Part shown: piece by piece, positions 52,612-64,000 of the stretch
How the letters are laid out: each line of letters begins with the position of its first letter
Position numbering within the stretch: position 1 is the first letter of the stretch
Origin: Clitoria ternatea
Taxonomy: Eukaryota > Streptophyta > Magnoliopsida > Fabales > Fabaceae
Assembly (NCBI GenBank): GCA_037962975.1
Contig: CM075669.1
Location: 116,204,501-116,268,500, forward strand
Length of the DNA: 64,000 nt
Reading direction: 5' to 3'
The notes under the pieces: generated by a model
The model's database searches: none
What the model saw: the letters and a program-made list of their open reading frames with translations, nothing else
Told to the model about the DNA's origin: nothing
Program-made: the position numbers and the translations under genes

Positions 52612-55600
52612 TTACGCGTAGTATCTTTTCACTGCATCCGCGTTTATAGGCATCGGTAAATCTTCCCCATCCATGTTAGTGAGTATAAGAGCACCTCCGA
52701 AAAAAGCTTTCTTCACGACGTAAGGCCCCTCGTAGTTAGAAATCCATTTGCCACGGCTGTCTTTCTGAATCGGCAAAACCTTTTTGAGCACCAAATCTCC
52801 TTCTTGGAATTGTCGGGGTCGTACCTTCTTTTCAAATGCTCATTTCATACGCCTTTGATATAACTGACCATGACAGAGGGCAGTCAGTCTTTTACCATCA
52901 ATCAAATTCAGTTGGTCATGTCGAGCCTGGATCCATTCAGCTTCAACCAGTTTGGCTTCCATGAGTACTCGGAGGGAAGGGATCTCCACTTCGAAAGGCA
53001 TGACTGCTTCCATGCCATAAACCAAAGAGAAGGGGGTTGCCCCAGTCGAGGTTCGAACTGAGGTACGATACCCATGTAGAGCAAAAGGGAGCATTTTATT
53101 CCAGTCTTTGTAGGTTACCACCATCTTTTGCACTATCTTTTTGATGTTTTTGTTAGCTGCCTCGACCGCTCCATTCATTTTTGGGCGGTACAGAGAGGAG
53201 TTATGATGGGAGATTTTAAAGCTCTCGCAAAGCTCCTTCATCATTTTGTTGTTCAGATTTGTACCATTGTCTGTGATGATTTGGCTCGGTAGACCGTACC
53301 GACATATCAATTCTCGTTTGATGAACTTAACGACGACATTCTTTGTCACATTGGTATACGAAGCGGCCTCTACCCACTTTGTGAAATAATCGATGGCGAC
53401 CAGAATGAAGCGATGACCGTTCGAAGCCTTTGGTTCAATGGGACCAATGACGTCCATCCCCCACATCGAGAAAGGCTATGGCGCCGACAAAACATTCAGA
53501 GACAACGGGGGTTCGTGAATATGATCAGCATATATTTGACACTTATGACATCTCCGAACATAGGCAAAGCAGTCTGTTTCCATGGTCATCCAGTAATAAC
53601 CAGCCCTTAAGATCTTTCTTGACATGGAGTGCCCATTAGAGTGGGTCCCAAAAGAGCCTTCGTGAATATCTCTCATGATTTTGTTCGCTTCAGTGATATC
53701 AACACAGCGAAGGAGAACAGAGTCATGGTTCCTTTTGTAAAGCGTATCGCCATTCAAGAAGAAACCCATGGCGAGCCGTCGTAGAGTTCTCTTATCGTTC
53801 TCCGTAGCACCGTTGGGATATTCTTGATTCTGGATATACCACTTAATGTCGTGGTACCAAGGTCTGCCATCTGGTTCTGCTTCAACCATTTGGCAGTACG
53901 CGGGCTCACAACGATTCTCTATCTCGATGAGAGGCATATCACAATCGTTACTCACTTTGAACATTGAAGCGAGAGTGGCTAAAGCGTCAGCCATCTGGTT
54001 GTCTTCCCGAAGAACATGGTGAAAGGAGATCTCATCAAAGTCCTTGATCATTTTTTTGATATGGGAGTGATAGGGAACCAACTTGTTGTCCCTAGTTTCC
54101 CATTCGCCTTTCAATTAGTGGATAACCAAAGCGGAGTCTCCGTAGACTTCTAACGACTTAACTTTCGCCTTTAGTGCTGCTTGGATTCCTAGAAAACATG
54201 CCTCATACTCAGTGACATTGTTGGTACAATCGAAACGTAGCCGGGCGCAGACAGGGATGAACTCCCTCTTTGGTGAAATCAAAATGGCTCCGATTCCGTG
54301 TCCCAAAGCGTTAGAAGCTCCATCAAATATCAAAATCCACTTGTCCTTACTGCCGCCTTCTTCATCCGACAATGCGAGGATATCCTCATCTGGGAAGTCG
54401 AATGCCATTGGTTGGTAGTCGCTTATGGGTTGATGAGCTAAGTAGTCGGCCAAAGCACTCCCCTTTAGGGCTTTTTGAGTAACATATGTTATGTCATACT
54501 CGGTTAACAGCACTTGCCATCGAGCAATCCTTCCAGTCAGAGCTGGCCTTTCGAAGATGTACTTAATGGGATCCATCTTGGAAACTAACCAGGCAGTATG
54601 ACTCAACATATACTGCCTCAAGCGCTTTGCGGCCCACGCTAATGCGCAACAGGTTCGTTCTAAAGCAGAGTATCGCATCTCGTAATCAGTGAACTTCTTG
54701 CTTAAGTAGTAGATAGCACGTTCCTTCCTCCCAGTTTCATCATGCTAACCTAACACGCAGCCCATGGATTCATTCAGTACCGTCAGATATAAGATCAGTG
54801 GCCTCCCAGGGGTTGGAGGTACCAATATCGGCGGTTCTCACAGGTACTGCTTAATTTTCTCAAAGGCTATTTGGCAGTCCTCATTCCATTGTCCTGGTTG
54901 GTTCTTGCGGAGTAGCTTGAAGATCGGTTCGCAGGTTGATGTCAATTACGAGATAAACCGAGCAATGTAGTTTAACCTTCCCAAGAATCCTCTGACTTCT
55001 TTTTCTGTACAAGGAGGTGGCATTTCTAGGATCGCCTTGACTTTGTCGAGATCTACTTCAATTCCTTTCTTGCTTATAATGAAACCCAACAGTTTGCCTG
55101 ACCTCGCACCAAACGTGCACTTGGCAGGGTTCAATCCGAGCTTAAACTTCCTCAACCGCTCAAACAGCTTCCTTAGGTCGCGGACATGATCTTCCTCAGT
55201 TCTAGATTTTGCAATGATATCATCCACGTAGACCTCTATCTCCTTATGCATCATATCGTGGAATAAAGTGACCATTGCTCTTTGATAGGTTGCCCCAGCG
55301 TTTTTCAAACCGAAGGACATTACTTTGTAACAGAAAGTACCCCACAGAGTGACGAACGTGGTTTTTTCCATGTCTTCTAGTGCCATTTTAATTTGATTGT
55401 ACCCAGAGAAACCATCCATGAATGAGAATATGGAGTGTTGGGCTGTGTTATCAACCAAAATGTCAATATGCGGCAGAGGAAAATCGTCCTTAGGGCTGGC
55501 TCTGTTTAGATCTCGATGTCCACACACATCCGCACTTTTCCATCCTTTTTCGGGACTGGGACTATGTTGGCTATCCATTGCGGATACTTGGCCACGGCTA

Positions 55601-56055
55601 AAAAGCCGGCCTCAAATTGTTTCTTGACCTCTTCCTTGATTTTGAGAAGCATTTCGGGTTTCATTCTCCGCAGCTTTTGCTTGATTGGCGGACATTCAGG
55701 TTTCAGAGGCAACTTAGGTTCCACTATGTTGTTATCTAATCCTGGCATGTCTTGATATGACCAAGCAAACACATCCCGAAATTCCCGGAGTAGTTTGATC
55801 AGTTCATCTTGTCGGCCTTTGCTTAGGCAGGTGCCTATCTTGACGATTTTGTCCTCCCTTTCATTCCCCAGGTTAATGGTTTTGATTTCCTCCTGATAAG
55901 GCCGTATCTCTTTATCCTCTTGTTCTAACAATCTTGTCAATTCAAGCGAGGGTCCAAAGTCTTCCTCACTTTCCTCATAGGCGCAATCATTTGGATAATC
56001 AGAGTCATGAAACAAAACCAAGTTCTCATTGCTCTCAGGGAGATCATTTTTGGAT
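52612..56055 (-). pseudogene. Ogre/Tat pol: RT, RNase H, second RNase H, integrase
   Basis: This is the exon after the predicted intron. RT starts in 55506-56021 (KPECPPIKQKLRRMKPEM, PVPKKDGKVRMCVD). A 1-base loss near 55517 shifts the frame into 54946-55578 (RDLNRASPKDDFPLP, SFMDGFSGYNQI, YVDDIIAKS). RNase H follows at about 54400-54780. A second, Tat-type RNase H comes next (WILIFDGASN, NVTEYEACFLGI, YGDSALVIH; 53990-54350). Integrase has a finger (GSFGTHSNGH...CHKCQ), catalytic D in GMDVIG, D in TDNGTN and E in GAVEAANK. After the shift everything down to 52612 is one frame, broken by stops at 54946, 54838, 54745, 54115, 53476 and 52840. Catalytic residues remain. Confidence 0.9.
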
Positions 56056-56267
56056 CTGTATTTGGGTTATGTTATAACAAATGAAAAAAGAAACAAGCAA
56101 ATGGGAGGTTTAAGAGACAGAGGTTGCACAAAGATAAGGTAATGAGACTGGAATGTATTCATTAATTTTTTAAAAAACAAACAAGTTTTTGCCCTTATTA
56201 CAAAAATGGGTCCCGAAGCCTTGGGCATAGCAAGGGGACCGCCAAGTTATGAAATAACAGTGATTAC
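56056..56267 (-). other. Predicted 212-nt intron between protease/G-patch and RT
   Basis: On the minus strand a GTAATC donor (56267) follows AGA, and a pyrimidine-rich stretch leads to an AAATACAG acceptor ending at 56056. The intron includes an in-frame TAA at its start. Removing it keeps the frame open from the G-patch segment into the RT segment. An intron at this place is an established feature of Ogre elements. Splicing here is predicted, not shown. Confidence 0.75.
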
Positions 56268-56722
56268 TCTGACAAAATGTTAATGGTTGTAGGGAGCTCC
56301 ATGACTTCCCAATTGCTCAGTTCTTGATCCGGGCGGTAAGTATATACCAACTCCACGTTGTGGTTAGGCTCGCTTTCAACCATGGCGACCTGATCCGGGT
56401 ATATCATTCCAGCGCTCCTGAAGCTCTGATAGAGGTCGCAGACGGGGATTCTCGCGGTGTCGAATTCTTGTCCAGTGAGGCGGGCCACCCTCCTTCCCCT
56501 TTTCTCTTCTTTGACCCTTCGTCTATCTGCCGCAGTGGGTTTGTACCCCAAGCCATATCTATTCTTATTTTCCGAGAGGCACACGGGCTGGATTCTACCT
56601 TCCAATCCCCGCCCTAATCCTTTTCCTGGCTGGTACCCCTTCCGCAACATGTTCAATGCCACTATTAGAGGCACATTGGGGAAAGACACCTTTACAATGC
56701 TTGTTGCATTGGCAATCTCCAA
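56264..56722 (-). pseudogene. G-patch segment of the Ogre/Tat polyprotein
   Basis: This 152-codon piece is in frame with the protease piece before it, separated only by one TAA. It contains MLRKGYQPGKGLGRGLEGRIQPV, a G-patch motif known from RNA-binding proteins and present in Ogre-type polyproteins between protease and RT. It ends at the predicted intron donor. Confidence 0.8.
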
Positions 56723-56725
56723 GGC

Positions 56726-59700
56726 TTAGAACGACGTTTCGAGGGCTTCCTTGGCAGCCTCAATGTATGGAGTAGAGATGGGTTTGCTAACCAGGAGGTC
56801 CTCTTCCCCGGAAACAATCACTAACTTGTTATCGACAATGAATTTCAATTTTTGATGCAGTGTGGAGGGGACCACCCCGGCCGAGTGAATCCATGGCCGC
56901 CCTAACAAACAGCTGTAGGCGGGCACGATATCCATCACTTGGAAGAGCACTTGGAAGGTACAAGGCCCAACTTGTATAGGCAACTCAATTTCCCCCATGA
57001 CTTCCCGACGAGTCCCATCGAAAGCTCGAACCACCATGGAGCTCGGTCTCATATGCGTTTCATCAAAAGGCAATTTTGCCAGTATGGATTTCGACATTAC
57101 ATTCACAGCCGACCCATTGTCAACAAGTACTTTTACCAGGATGTAATCCTGACACCTTACAAAAATATGGAGGGCTTTGTTGTGCCCTCTTCCTTCAGTG
57201 GGTTCTTCCTCATCCGTAAAGGTCAAGTAATTGTTGGCAACAATATGCCCGACTATGCCCTCGAACTGGTCAACGGATAAGTCATGCTTAACATGGGCCT
57301 CGTTCAGAACTTTCATTAATATGCCCCGATGTGGTTTTGAACTCATCAACAGGGACAACAAGGATATCTTTGCTGGGGTATGATTTAACTGGTCCAGCAC
57401 CTGGTACTCGCTGTGGCGGATAAACTTGAGAAATTCCTGGGCTTCTTCCTCAGTCACAGCCCTCTTTGTCTCATCAGCGCTTACTTCTTTCCCGGCTTTT
57501 ACCTCTCCGGTGGTTTTATCTTGCTTAGGCTCAGGCGGCGTATATACCCTTCCACTCCGGGTCATTCTCTCAACCCCGGCGATATTTGTAATGGAAGAGG
57601 ATGGCGTAGAGTCGACCGCCCCCGAATTGGTGACGACCACCTCCGTATCATACCTCCATGGCACAGCATGGGAATCCTTGAAGGGGAATGGGGTTGGTGC
57701 TCTTACCGTAATGACTGTTTTGGCAGGAGCCGAAGCCGCTGGCGTATTCTTGTTATAGAATATAACCAGGGGTTTCGAGACTCGTGCCCTACCTTGCTCC
57801 TGTATCATATTCACTCGGCCTTCACGGCGTCTGTAAACCTCTATGACTCGAGCATCCATGAGTCCTTGGAGGGTTTCCTGGAAGTCCCTTCCTTTGGCAG
57901 ACTGGAGGTCATTGCACTCTTCATCCCATGATTCTTCTATTAATCCCACTTTAAGCAAATGGGAATGAATCATTTCCAACGGCATTTGGATGTCCTCGAT
58001 CTTGGAAATGCGTTCCTCATCCTCCCCTATAACATTGATACCTGGTCCTTTATGGTTGGGAAGAGGATTGGTTGTTACACTCGGGCTCCCCTCTTTAAAG
58101 CTTATCCAGTCAGCCCGAATTAAGTCTCTCACCTTAAACTTTAGTGCCAGGCAGTTCTCGGTAGAATGCCCCGGTATGCCAGTGTGGTAATCACACCGTG
58201 CATTCGGGTTGTACCCTCTAGGATATGGCGGCTGAAGCGTCTTTAGAGGGCATGGCACTACCATTGTGTTTTCAATGAGGTAGGGGAGGAGCTCAGTGTA
58301 AGTCATGGGAATCGGGTCAAATTGTGGTTGGGCACGGTCATTGTTTTGCCTCCTTGGATTTGGATTTGGCGGGTTCATTTGTGGTGTTTGGTAAGGTACT
58401 TGCGGTGGTGTAGGTGGTCGCATAACAGGCGGACGGAAATGAGGCGGGTTTGGATTTGGGATTGCAGCCACATATGGGTGTGGTGCATTATGATATGTTG
58501 ATGGAAAGGTGACAGGGGTAGGTGGTCTGGGCTGGTTCCTCCCTAGGTTATGGGAAACTAAGTTGGTCTCCCCTTCTCTTCTCTTCCCTTCTCCCAGGTA
58601 AGGTTTTCTTGCTGCACTAACCCCGGATGGACCTCGAATAATTTTCCCAGTCCGTAGGCCATTCTCTATTCTTTCCCCGATAGTGACGATGTCGGAGAAA
58701 TAAGATGAGATGCTTCCAATCATCTTATCGTAGAATGGTGACTGGAGTGTGTCAATGAATGTCGAAATCACCTCCTTTTCTGATAAAGTGGGGTCAACCT
58801 GAGCCGCCACCTCACGCCACCATTGGGCGTATTCTTTAAACGTCTCGTTGTCTTTTTTAGACATGTTCTGTAACTATAGTCTATCTGGAGCCATGTCTAA
58901 ATTATACTTATACTGTTGCATGAAAGCATCCACCAGATCCTCCCAACAACGTATACGAGATCGTTCAAGATGATTGTACCAAGTTAGGGGTGCTCCGGCC
59001 AGACTGTCTTGGAAACAATGAATGAGCAGGGGGTCATTGGAGGCGTGTGAAGCCATCTTCCGGTAGTACATGGTCAGATGGTTCTTCGGATAGGTTAGTT
59101 CCCGGTACTTGTCAAATTCAGGCATCTTGAATTTGGGAAGAATAACAACGTCAGGGATCAGACAGAGTTGTACGGCACTGCCCAATCTAAACCAGTTCAT
59201 TCCTTCCATTTCTCTTAAACTCCTTTCTAGGAACTCTAACCTTCCCTCCTGGGTGGCGGCAACGGCAGCACTTGGACCTGTAACAACATAATGACTAGTA
59301 CTCCTGATTGGCTGGTCGTCATATGTCGGGCTTACATTCGGCATTGAGGCGTAGGGCCCGACTGTTGCTCGGGCAACTTGTGGTTGCGCGGCTTGTGGCT
59401 GTGCAGCTTGTGTATGGACCGGAATCATTTGAGGATTCCGGACAAGTGGAACGCTTGGTTGAGCTGTACGAAGGATCATTTCTTGATAATCCGGTTCCTC
59501 TTGAAGTGGTGGGACATAGCCCAGAGGTAACCCATACTGCGGAAAGGGTATGACATTCCCTTCCGCGTTAACAAAAGTGTGTTGTTGAGCATTGGCAGTG
59601 TCTGACTTACCGAGGTGAACTGTAATGGTAGGCCCTACAGGATTTGAGCTTGGTCCTCCAGCATGACCCTGCGTGTGACGGGGAGTAGGAGGTTGCTGCC

Positions 59701-59836
59701 CGACATCTTCAACTTCCACTAAAGAATCCCTTTTTGTGACTCTCCTTTCCAGAAGCTTGGCCATTTCAGCCATTTGCTCTTTCAACTGATTAACCTCAGC
59801 TCTCAAGTTCTCATTCTCTTATTCCATATCGGCCAT
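56726..59836 (-). pseudogene. Ogre/Tat gag and protease
   Basis: The likely ATG is at 59834-59836, with a TAA stop five codons later (59819-59821), so the first long open piece starts at 59806. Gag has an N-terminal coiled coil (EVNQLKEQMAEMAKLLE), a Pro/Gln-rich middle and a capsid domain (AGAPLTWYNHLER...WEDLVDAFMQQYKYN). A TAG at 58874-58876 interrupts it. It continues as MSKKDNETFKEYAQWWREVA. A knuckle-like CDYHTGIPGHSTENC lies in the 56726-58864 piece. Protease has D-N-G (VLVDNGSAVNVM), the form usual in this lineage, and LLGRPWIHSAG. The frame ends at TAA 56726-56728, right before the G-patch piece. Confidence 0.88.
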
Positions 59837-60142
59837 GGGTTTCTTCTTGAGCCTGGTCGCGTAGGGGTGTTTACCCGTGGTGTCTAAAAATTCACAACAA
59901 ATTGTTAGAAAAATAAAGGAAACAGTTAAAGATGATAAAACAAAAATAGATGGGCGTATGCGGGGTGCAATTCTGAACTTGACATGTATTTCTTAACTTT
60001 TCCCAGAATATCGTGTTCAAAGTACTAAGTATAGCAGTAGATCAGAAATTAATATGAGACAACTATGGGGATGAAAAGAGCTTCATTATTTTATTCTTCC
60101 AAATGATACAATGTTGCTAGAAAGATTCGGATTACAAAAACT

Positions 60143-62074
60143 TTAACCACTTTTGGCTCGGGCAATCATGGCCTTCATTTTACAAAGTCTTTCCTGGAAA
60201 TAGCTCAGAAATGATGATATCTCTTTGGGAGTGGACAGGGGATTGATCATGCCTTTGGCTCGCTTCAGCATTAAGGGAAAATCTTCCAGGACTCCATTGG
60301 CTAGGTAAGCCAATTTAGCGAAACGATCCATCCATGAATGAATGATTTCGTCACTTTGGGCCAATTCTACCCTCAGAGCCTGTGTAGTCTCCTGGCAACG
60401 TCGTTCAGCATCAAGGGCTTTTTTATGTTCTATGTTTACCTCTTGTTCACAGGTATTTATTACTTCCTCAAGTTGTAGTTCCAATTTGTGGACCTGGGTT
60501 TGTAACATCTCTTTCTGTACCAAGGTCTCCTTTTCTTTCTCTTTGGATTGTGCCAGCATGTTTTTCAAGACTTGTTTTTCGGCCAATAAGGCATCGCTCT
60601 GTTGGCCTTTCATCTTCAATTGTGAATTAGCTGCACGAAGGCATTGGTTTTGTTTTACCCAGTAGTCTTCGTCAATCTTCCTCTTTTTCCGTATTTTATC
60701 CATAGTGTGCTTCCCTTCAGAATTCTCCCTCTTCTGAAAGGCACACTCTTGTTGACATTTCAAAAGGTCTTCTTTTAGCTTTTGGTTCTTCACGGTCAAC
60801 TCTTCTATTTGTGCCTTCAGAGCCATGGTGGCCTTGTCCTCCATGATGGGTGGCGGGGGGAAATCATTCAAATATTGGTAGAAAGGACTTCTGAAGGGTA
60901 ATTTCATAATAGAAACCCTATTTAGGACCTAGTCAAGGTATTCAGCCCCTGCAGCATGGCTTCATGCTCCCAATTCTCTTCCCATTCTATGGATCTTCTT
61001 CCAGGCGTTGGCTATATCCCGAACAACAGATGCGTAATTCCCTTTCGTATAGTACATAACAAAAGGAGTGAGCAGTTCTTCGTTCGGTGGCTCGAGTAGA
61101 GGATAAGCTAACTGAAGCTTCGCAATAACAGGGTTGTAGTTGATGCAGCCCTGTGTGCCTATGAGAGGAACATTTAGGTAATCTCCACAGCTGTAAATGA
61201 CCGACTCAACCACTAGCCATTGAGGGTACCACCTGACCTTTTCAGATGTAAGGCTTATTAGGTGATTAGCCCATTCACGCCCACTTTTCACGGCCAGCTG
61301 GCATAATTTCAGATCAGAAACTGGGCACTCGGCTTTACATATCTGATGGAATGCATGAGATGTGAGCCATACGTACAAAACAGGCAAACAGCAAATGATC
61401 CTCTTTCCTCCTTGCGTGTGGCAGAAATCCATGGTGCAATACATATTGGCCAACACGGTTGTGACAGGATTCTCGAGTCGGTGCTTACGAGCCAAGAAGA
61501 CAGCAACAACGTCATAATCCATATAATTGTCTAAATTTGGGAACAAGACAACCCTGTAAATAGTGAGGGCTAAAGTATCCATGAAAGCCTCCCATTCCTC
61601 TTTATCAGCCAGGATCTGTATGTGCTTCTCAAGAAATTCTCTGGTGAACCCGGGAACTTGATTTCTGTTCATTTATGCATTTCTTAACATTTCAGGATGG
61701 GCCTTCAAAATGCGCGCGACTGATGCATGATGATCCAGGTGGCGATAAGGAATCTGTCCCTCCAATGGCATCCCCAATATTTGTTCAAACTCTTCTATGG
61801 AAGGTGCCAGCTGAAAGTCTTGGAAAGTAAAGCAGCGGAGGGGTGGGTCATAGAATTGAGCCAGAGCCGTAATCGCTTTAGTTTGGACTTCCACTTCTAA
61901 AAGTTTTAGGATCTTCCCATATTTCCTTGTGAAAGTCATTCTTTGAGTCAAACTCAATTTCCTCCCTAGTGCCTGTAGACTATCAGTATCGACCTTTCTA
62001 GCCTTGAGGTGCAATAACTTCTTTAATTCAGTCATCTCCATATCACAATTACCATGTCCCATGTTAACTTCCAT
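60143..62074 (-). pseudogene. Ogre ORF1 (upstream of gag)
   Basis: Three open pieces lie in one frame: 61673-62074, 60962-61672 and 60143-60907. They are separated only by TAA (61673-61675), TGA (60962-60964) and TAG (60929-60931). The N-terminal two thirds match the plant domain of unknown function typical of ORF1 (WEAFMDTLALTIYRVVLFPN, SCGDYLNVPLIGTQGCINYNP, YPLLEPP). The last third is a long coiled coil (about 180 residues of heptads, LKAQIEELTVKNQKLKEDLL...). ORF1 is a diagnostic Ogre feature. Its function is not known to me; a nucleic-acid or particle role is speculation. Confidence 0.85.
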
Positions 62075-63160
62075 ACTGACTCAGAAATACCGTCAAATTC
62101 AGAATCGTTCCCTGCGAACATCAAGACAAAGAAAAGAATCAGCTATTATTGCATTTCGAAATCCATGTTTCCCCAAGGATCTGATGTAAAGTGAAATATT
62201 TTTTGTTTTTTTTGGGAAACATTGATTTCCAAGACTCATGTAAGCCCAAACTGTCAAAAGTCATATGTTTTCTTAATCATCATTGATGTCCCAATTAAAG
62301 GGACACAAAAAATCATTTTGTTTTTTCGTTTCGACGATTAGGAAAACTCACGATTAGGAACTCAGAGGTACATGGTCAAAAAGAGGATTATCTACTCACC
62401 CAAAGAATACTATATGTTTCAAAATGAGTCATTACTTCAAAAATTAAGCAAACCTGCGGGTGGTAGATAATTCATTTTTTTTGAATAAAAGGGAAGCGAA
62501 AATGACATAAGGTAAAGTAAAGATTGCCCTTTCGTAGCCTAGGTCGGGTTTTGTTGAAAGTCTTTTCTAGGCCCTATGGCTTGTCTAAAAGTGAATCTCC
62601 ACACCGGGTGGCTTCCACTAGACATCTAGAAGGTCACCAGAGCCAAGATCCTACCCAAGACAGGGACGCAAATAGTGGGGAATCCACTAGGTGCGTATAT
62701 CACGAGAGGTCAAACTCTGGTTGGCGTTCTCACGAACACCAGATGGGAAGTACATCCCATACGATTCCATTACCAACCCCTCCTAACTTAAGCTTCATTT
62801 GGGGCCCGGGTATAGGGCGCCACTCATAAGTGTGTGCAAGTAATTGTGAGTGTAGTGTGTGGAAGGGCATTCAATACCTTTTACCTTACCCCATTCTGCA
62901 CAAAGAACAAACACAGAACAAATATACACAGTCGTCTACCCTAAGGTTCAATGATTGCAGAAAAGTAACATAGTCCTCTACCCTAGGGTTCAACAAACAT
63001 GCAAACATAGACAATGAAACAAATAATAAGATACAATTAAAACAAGAACAAACATTCACAACAATCAACAAAAAATAAACAAGGGGAAGAAATCCAAGCT
63101 AACAAAGGCTATAAAAAAAAACATGCGCTTTCAATCAAACTGTCCTGACTCTCTTAAGTG
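62075..63160 (-). other. 5' leader of the Ogre/Tat element
   Basis: No supported gene. It is the untranslated stretch between the primer site and ORF1. The + strand ORF 62524-62829 has no family resemblance and is probably chance. Confidence 0.5.
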
Positions 63161-63178
63161 TCCCCAGTGGAGTCGCCA
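63161..63178 (-). other. Primer binding site, tRNA-Arg type
   Basis: The minus strand reads TGGCGACTCCACTGGGGA two bases from the LTR. From memory, plant tRNA-Arg(ACG) ends so that its complement would read TGGCGACTCCGCTGGGGA, one mismatch. Ogre elements are described as using tRNA-Arg. Confidence 0.75.
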
Positions 63179-63180
63179 TC

Positions 63181-64000
63181 TATCGCAACCTGGATCGCGA
63201 CGGCGCGGTCGACCCTCAAGATGATTTTTGTTCCGAAAAGAAAAACAGGGAGTCGCCACCAACGTTTTTATCTATAGGAAAAACATTGGAAAAAACTAAG
63301 TTCAGTAAAGCACTGGTTTAAAAATGAGATTCAAGTTCGGGAGTCGGTTACGAGTAGGGAAGGTATTAGCACCCTACATCGCCTGTCAAAAACAGTACCA
63401 AGATTGAAAACGTGCAACATAAATAGCCTTACAAAAGATGTTTTATTTCTTCCCTTTTATTGTTGTACTTTGTGTAAAAATAGAAGGAAATGGAAGGAAC
63501 AAACTGAACAAACATAGAGTGTAGGTCAACAGGACGTCGCGTCCAAATTAACCTTGGCTTTGATTTAAAAAACAGAGAAAGGGAGGGATGCTAACAAGAC
63601 GTCGCGTCTAAATTAGTCATCCTTTAATCACATACGGGGTTAGAAATGGGAAGGGGATAAACGGGACGTCTCGTCCCAAGTATCCCGTTCCTTATGGGAA
63701 AATCAACAAGACGTCACGTCTAAATTGATTTTCATGGAATTTAATCAAGACACGGGGTCAGAGATTGGGAAGGGGATAAGCGGGACTTCTCGTCCCAAGT
63801 ATCTCGTTCCTTATGGGAAAATCAACAAGACGTCACGTCTAAATTGATTTTCATGGAATTTAATCAAGACACGGGGTCAGAGATTGGGAAGGGGATAAGC
63901 GGGACGTCTCATCCCAAGTATCTCGTTCCTTATGGGAAAATCAACAAGACGTCACGTCTAAATTGATTTTCATGGGATTAAGAAAGAGCGGTTACAAAGA
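63181..64000 (-). repeat. 5' LTR of the Ogre/Tat element (partial, runs off the window)
   Basis: This is the partner of 46222 onward, with the same GACG-TCN-CGTC inverted repeats and one extra tandem unit of about 119 bp (near 63740-63960). Its terminal base pair reads TA instead of TG. Confidence 0.85.

Larger units (their letters stand above)
46222..64000 (-). mobile_element. Ogre/Tat-type gypsy element, right end outside the window
   Basis: Direct repeats begin at 46222 and 63181 (TGTCGCAACC and TATCGCAACC). Between them, on the minus strand, are in order ORF1, gag, protease, a G-patch domain, a predicted intron, RT, RNase H, a second RNase H and integrase. A tRNA-Arg-like primer site (63161-63178) lies beside the right LTR. 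An ORF upstream of gag, an intron between protease and RT, and two RNase H domains are established Ogre/Tat traits. The coding part has about twelve stops and one frameshift, so it is non-autonomous. LTR divergence is near 2% by eye over the visible 800 bp. Confidence 0.9.

Noticed and set aside
52500..52617. T/G-rich tract as a telomere-like or centromeric satellite
   Set aside because: The runs are irregular T tracts with single G or C interruptions, not TTTAGGG repeats, and they directly follow the pol stop of the Ogre/Tat element.
56939..57931. Several + strand ORFs of 110-172 codons
   Set aside because: They are antisense shadows of the Ogre/Tat gag-protease frame.
1..64000. tRNA, rRNA or other non-coding RNA genes, and ordinary plant genes
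   Set aside because: I looked for cloverleaf-like or rRNA-like stretches and intron-exon genes and saw none I could support. tRNA-like words are primer sites of retroelements.

Overview
The window is repeat-rich plant nuclear DNA, and I can support no host gene in it. It is a nest of LTR retrotransposons at different stages of decay. Ty1/copia Sirevirus-type and Ty3/gypsy Tekay-, Athila- and Ogre/Tat-type elements with very long LTRs lie inside one another. The element families and LTR style suggest a legume, most likely a phaseoloid such as Glycine, Vigna, Phaseolus or Cajanus. The pattern suits pericentromeric heterochromatin. The species is inference only.

Layout, left to right. Bases 1-4215 hold degraded non-coding LTR-type sequence, including one probable LTR (3365-4215). 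A rotted + strand copia element (about 4265-16380) is split by a nearly intact Tekay chromovirus on the minus strand (5629-15555; LTRs 5629-8251 and 12951-15555; target duplication TGTAG; one 1464-codon gag-pol ORF). A decayed gypsy RNase H/integrase piece follows (16390-17165). A small LTR element, called E here, starts at 17517 and resumes at 43211. It is split by an Athila-type element (18339-43210). The Athila element holds a composite of chromovirus LTR pieces (20749-25552), a solo LTR (25755-27520, target duplication ACACA), further LTR debris, and a very young Sirevirus in its 3' LTR (31929-42034, target duplication ACCCT, 1513-bp LTRs with only two differences seen by eye). The 3' LTR of E is cut by a chromovirus-type LTR (43968-46221). 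That LTR is cut by a large Ogre/Tat element (46222 to beyond 64000, minus strand) carrying ORF1, gag, protease, a G-patch domain, a predicted 212-nt intron, RT, two RNase H domains and integrase.

How the parts work together. The Sirevirus has open gag, pol and a third ORF in the env-like position, three polypurine tracts, a primer site and near-identical LTRs, so it could be active. The Tekay element has an open gag-pol, but its protease motif reads DSR instead of DSG/DTG and one zinc knuckle has lost a cysteine. The Ogre/Tat element has all domains in order but about twelve in-frame stops and one frameshift. Most of the stops fit C-to-T or G-to-A changes.

The most interesting signal is not a gene. 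Several unrelated elements carry arrays of short palindromes (TAATCGATTA, GAATCGATTC, CTCGCTTGAGCGAG, GCTACGCGT types). These sit on a shared spacing lattice of about 20-22, 30 and 50-52 bp, close to 2, 3 and 5 DNA helical turns. In the Sirevirus the same lattice lies about 120 bp upstream of the TATA box in the LTR and again about 120 bp upstream of a separate TATA box in front of the third ORF. This looks like a modular cis-regulatory architecture that different retrotransposon families have acquired. Palindrome-rich LTR regions are, from memory, known in maize Sireviruses. The shared spacing across copia and gypsy families and the duplicate promoter are the parts I would check first.
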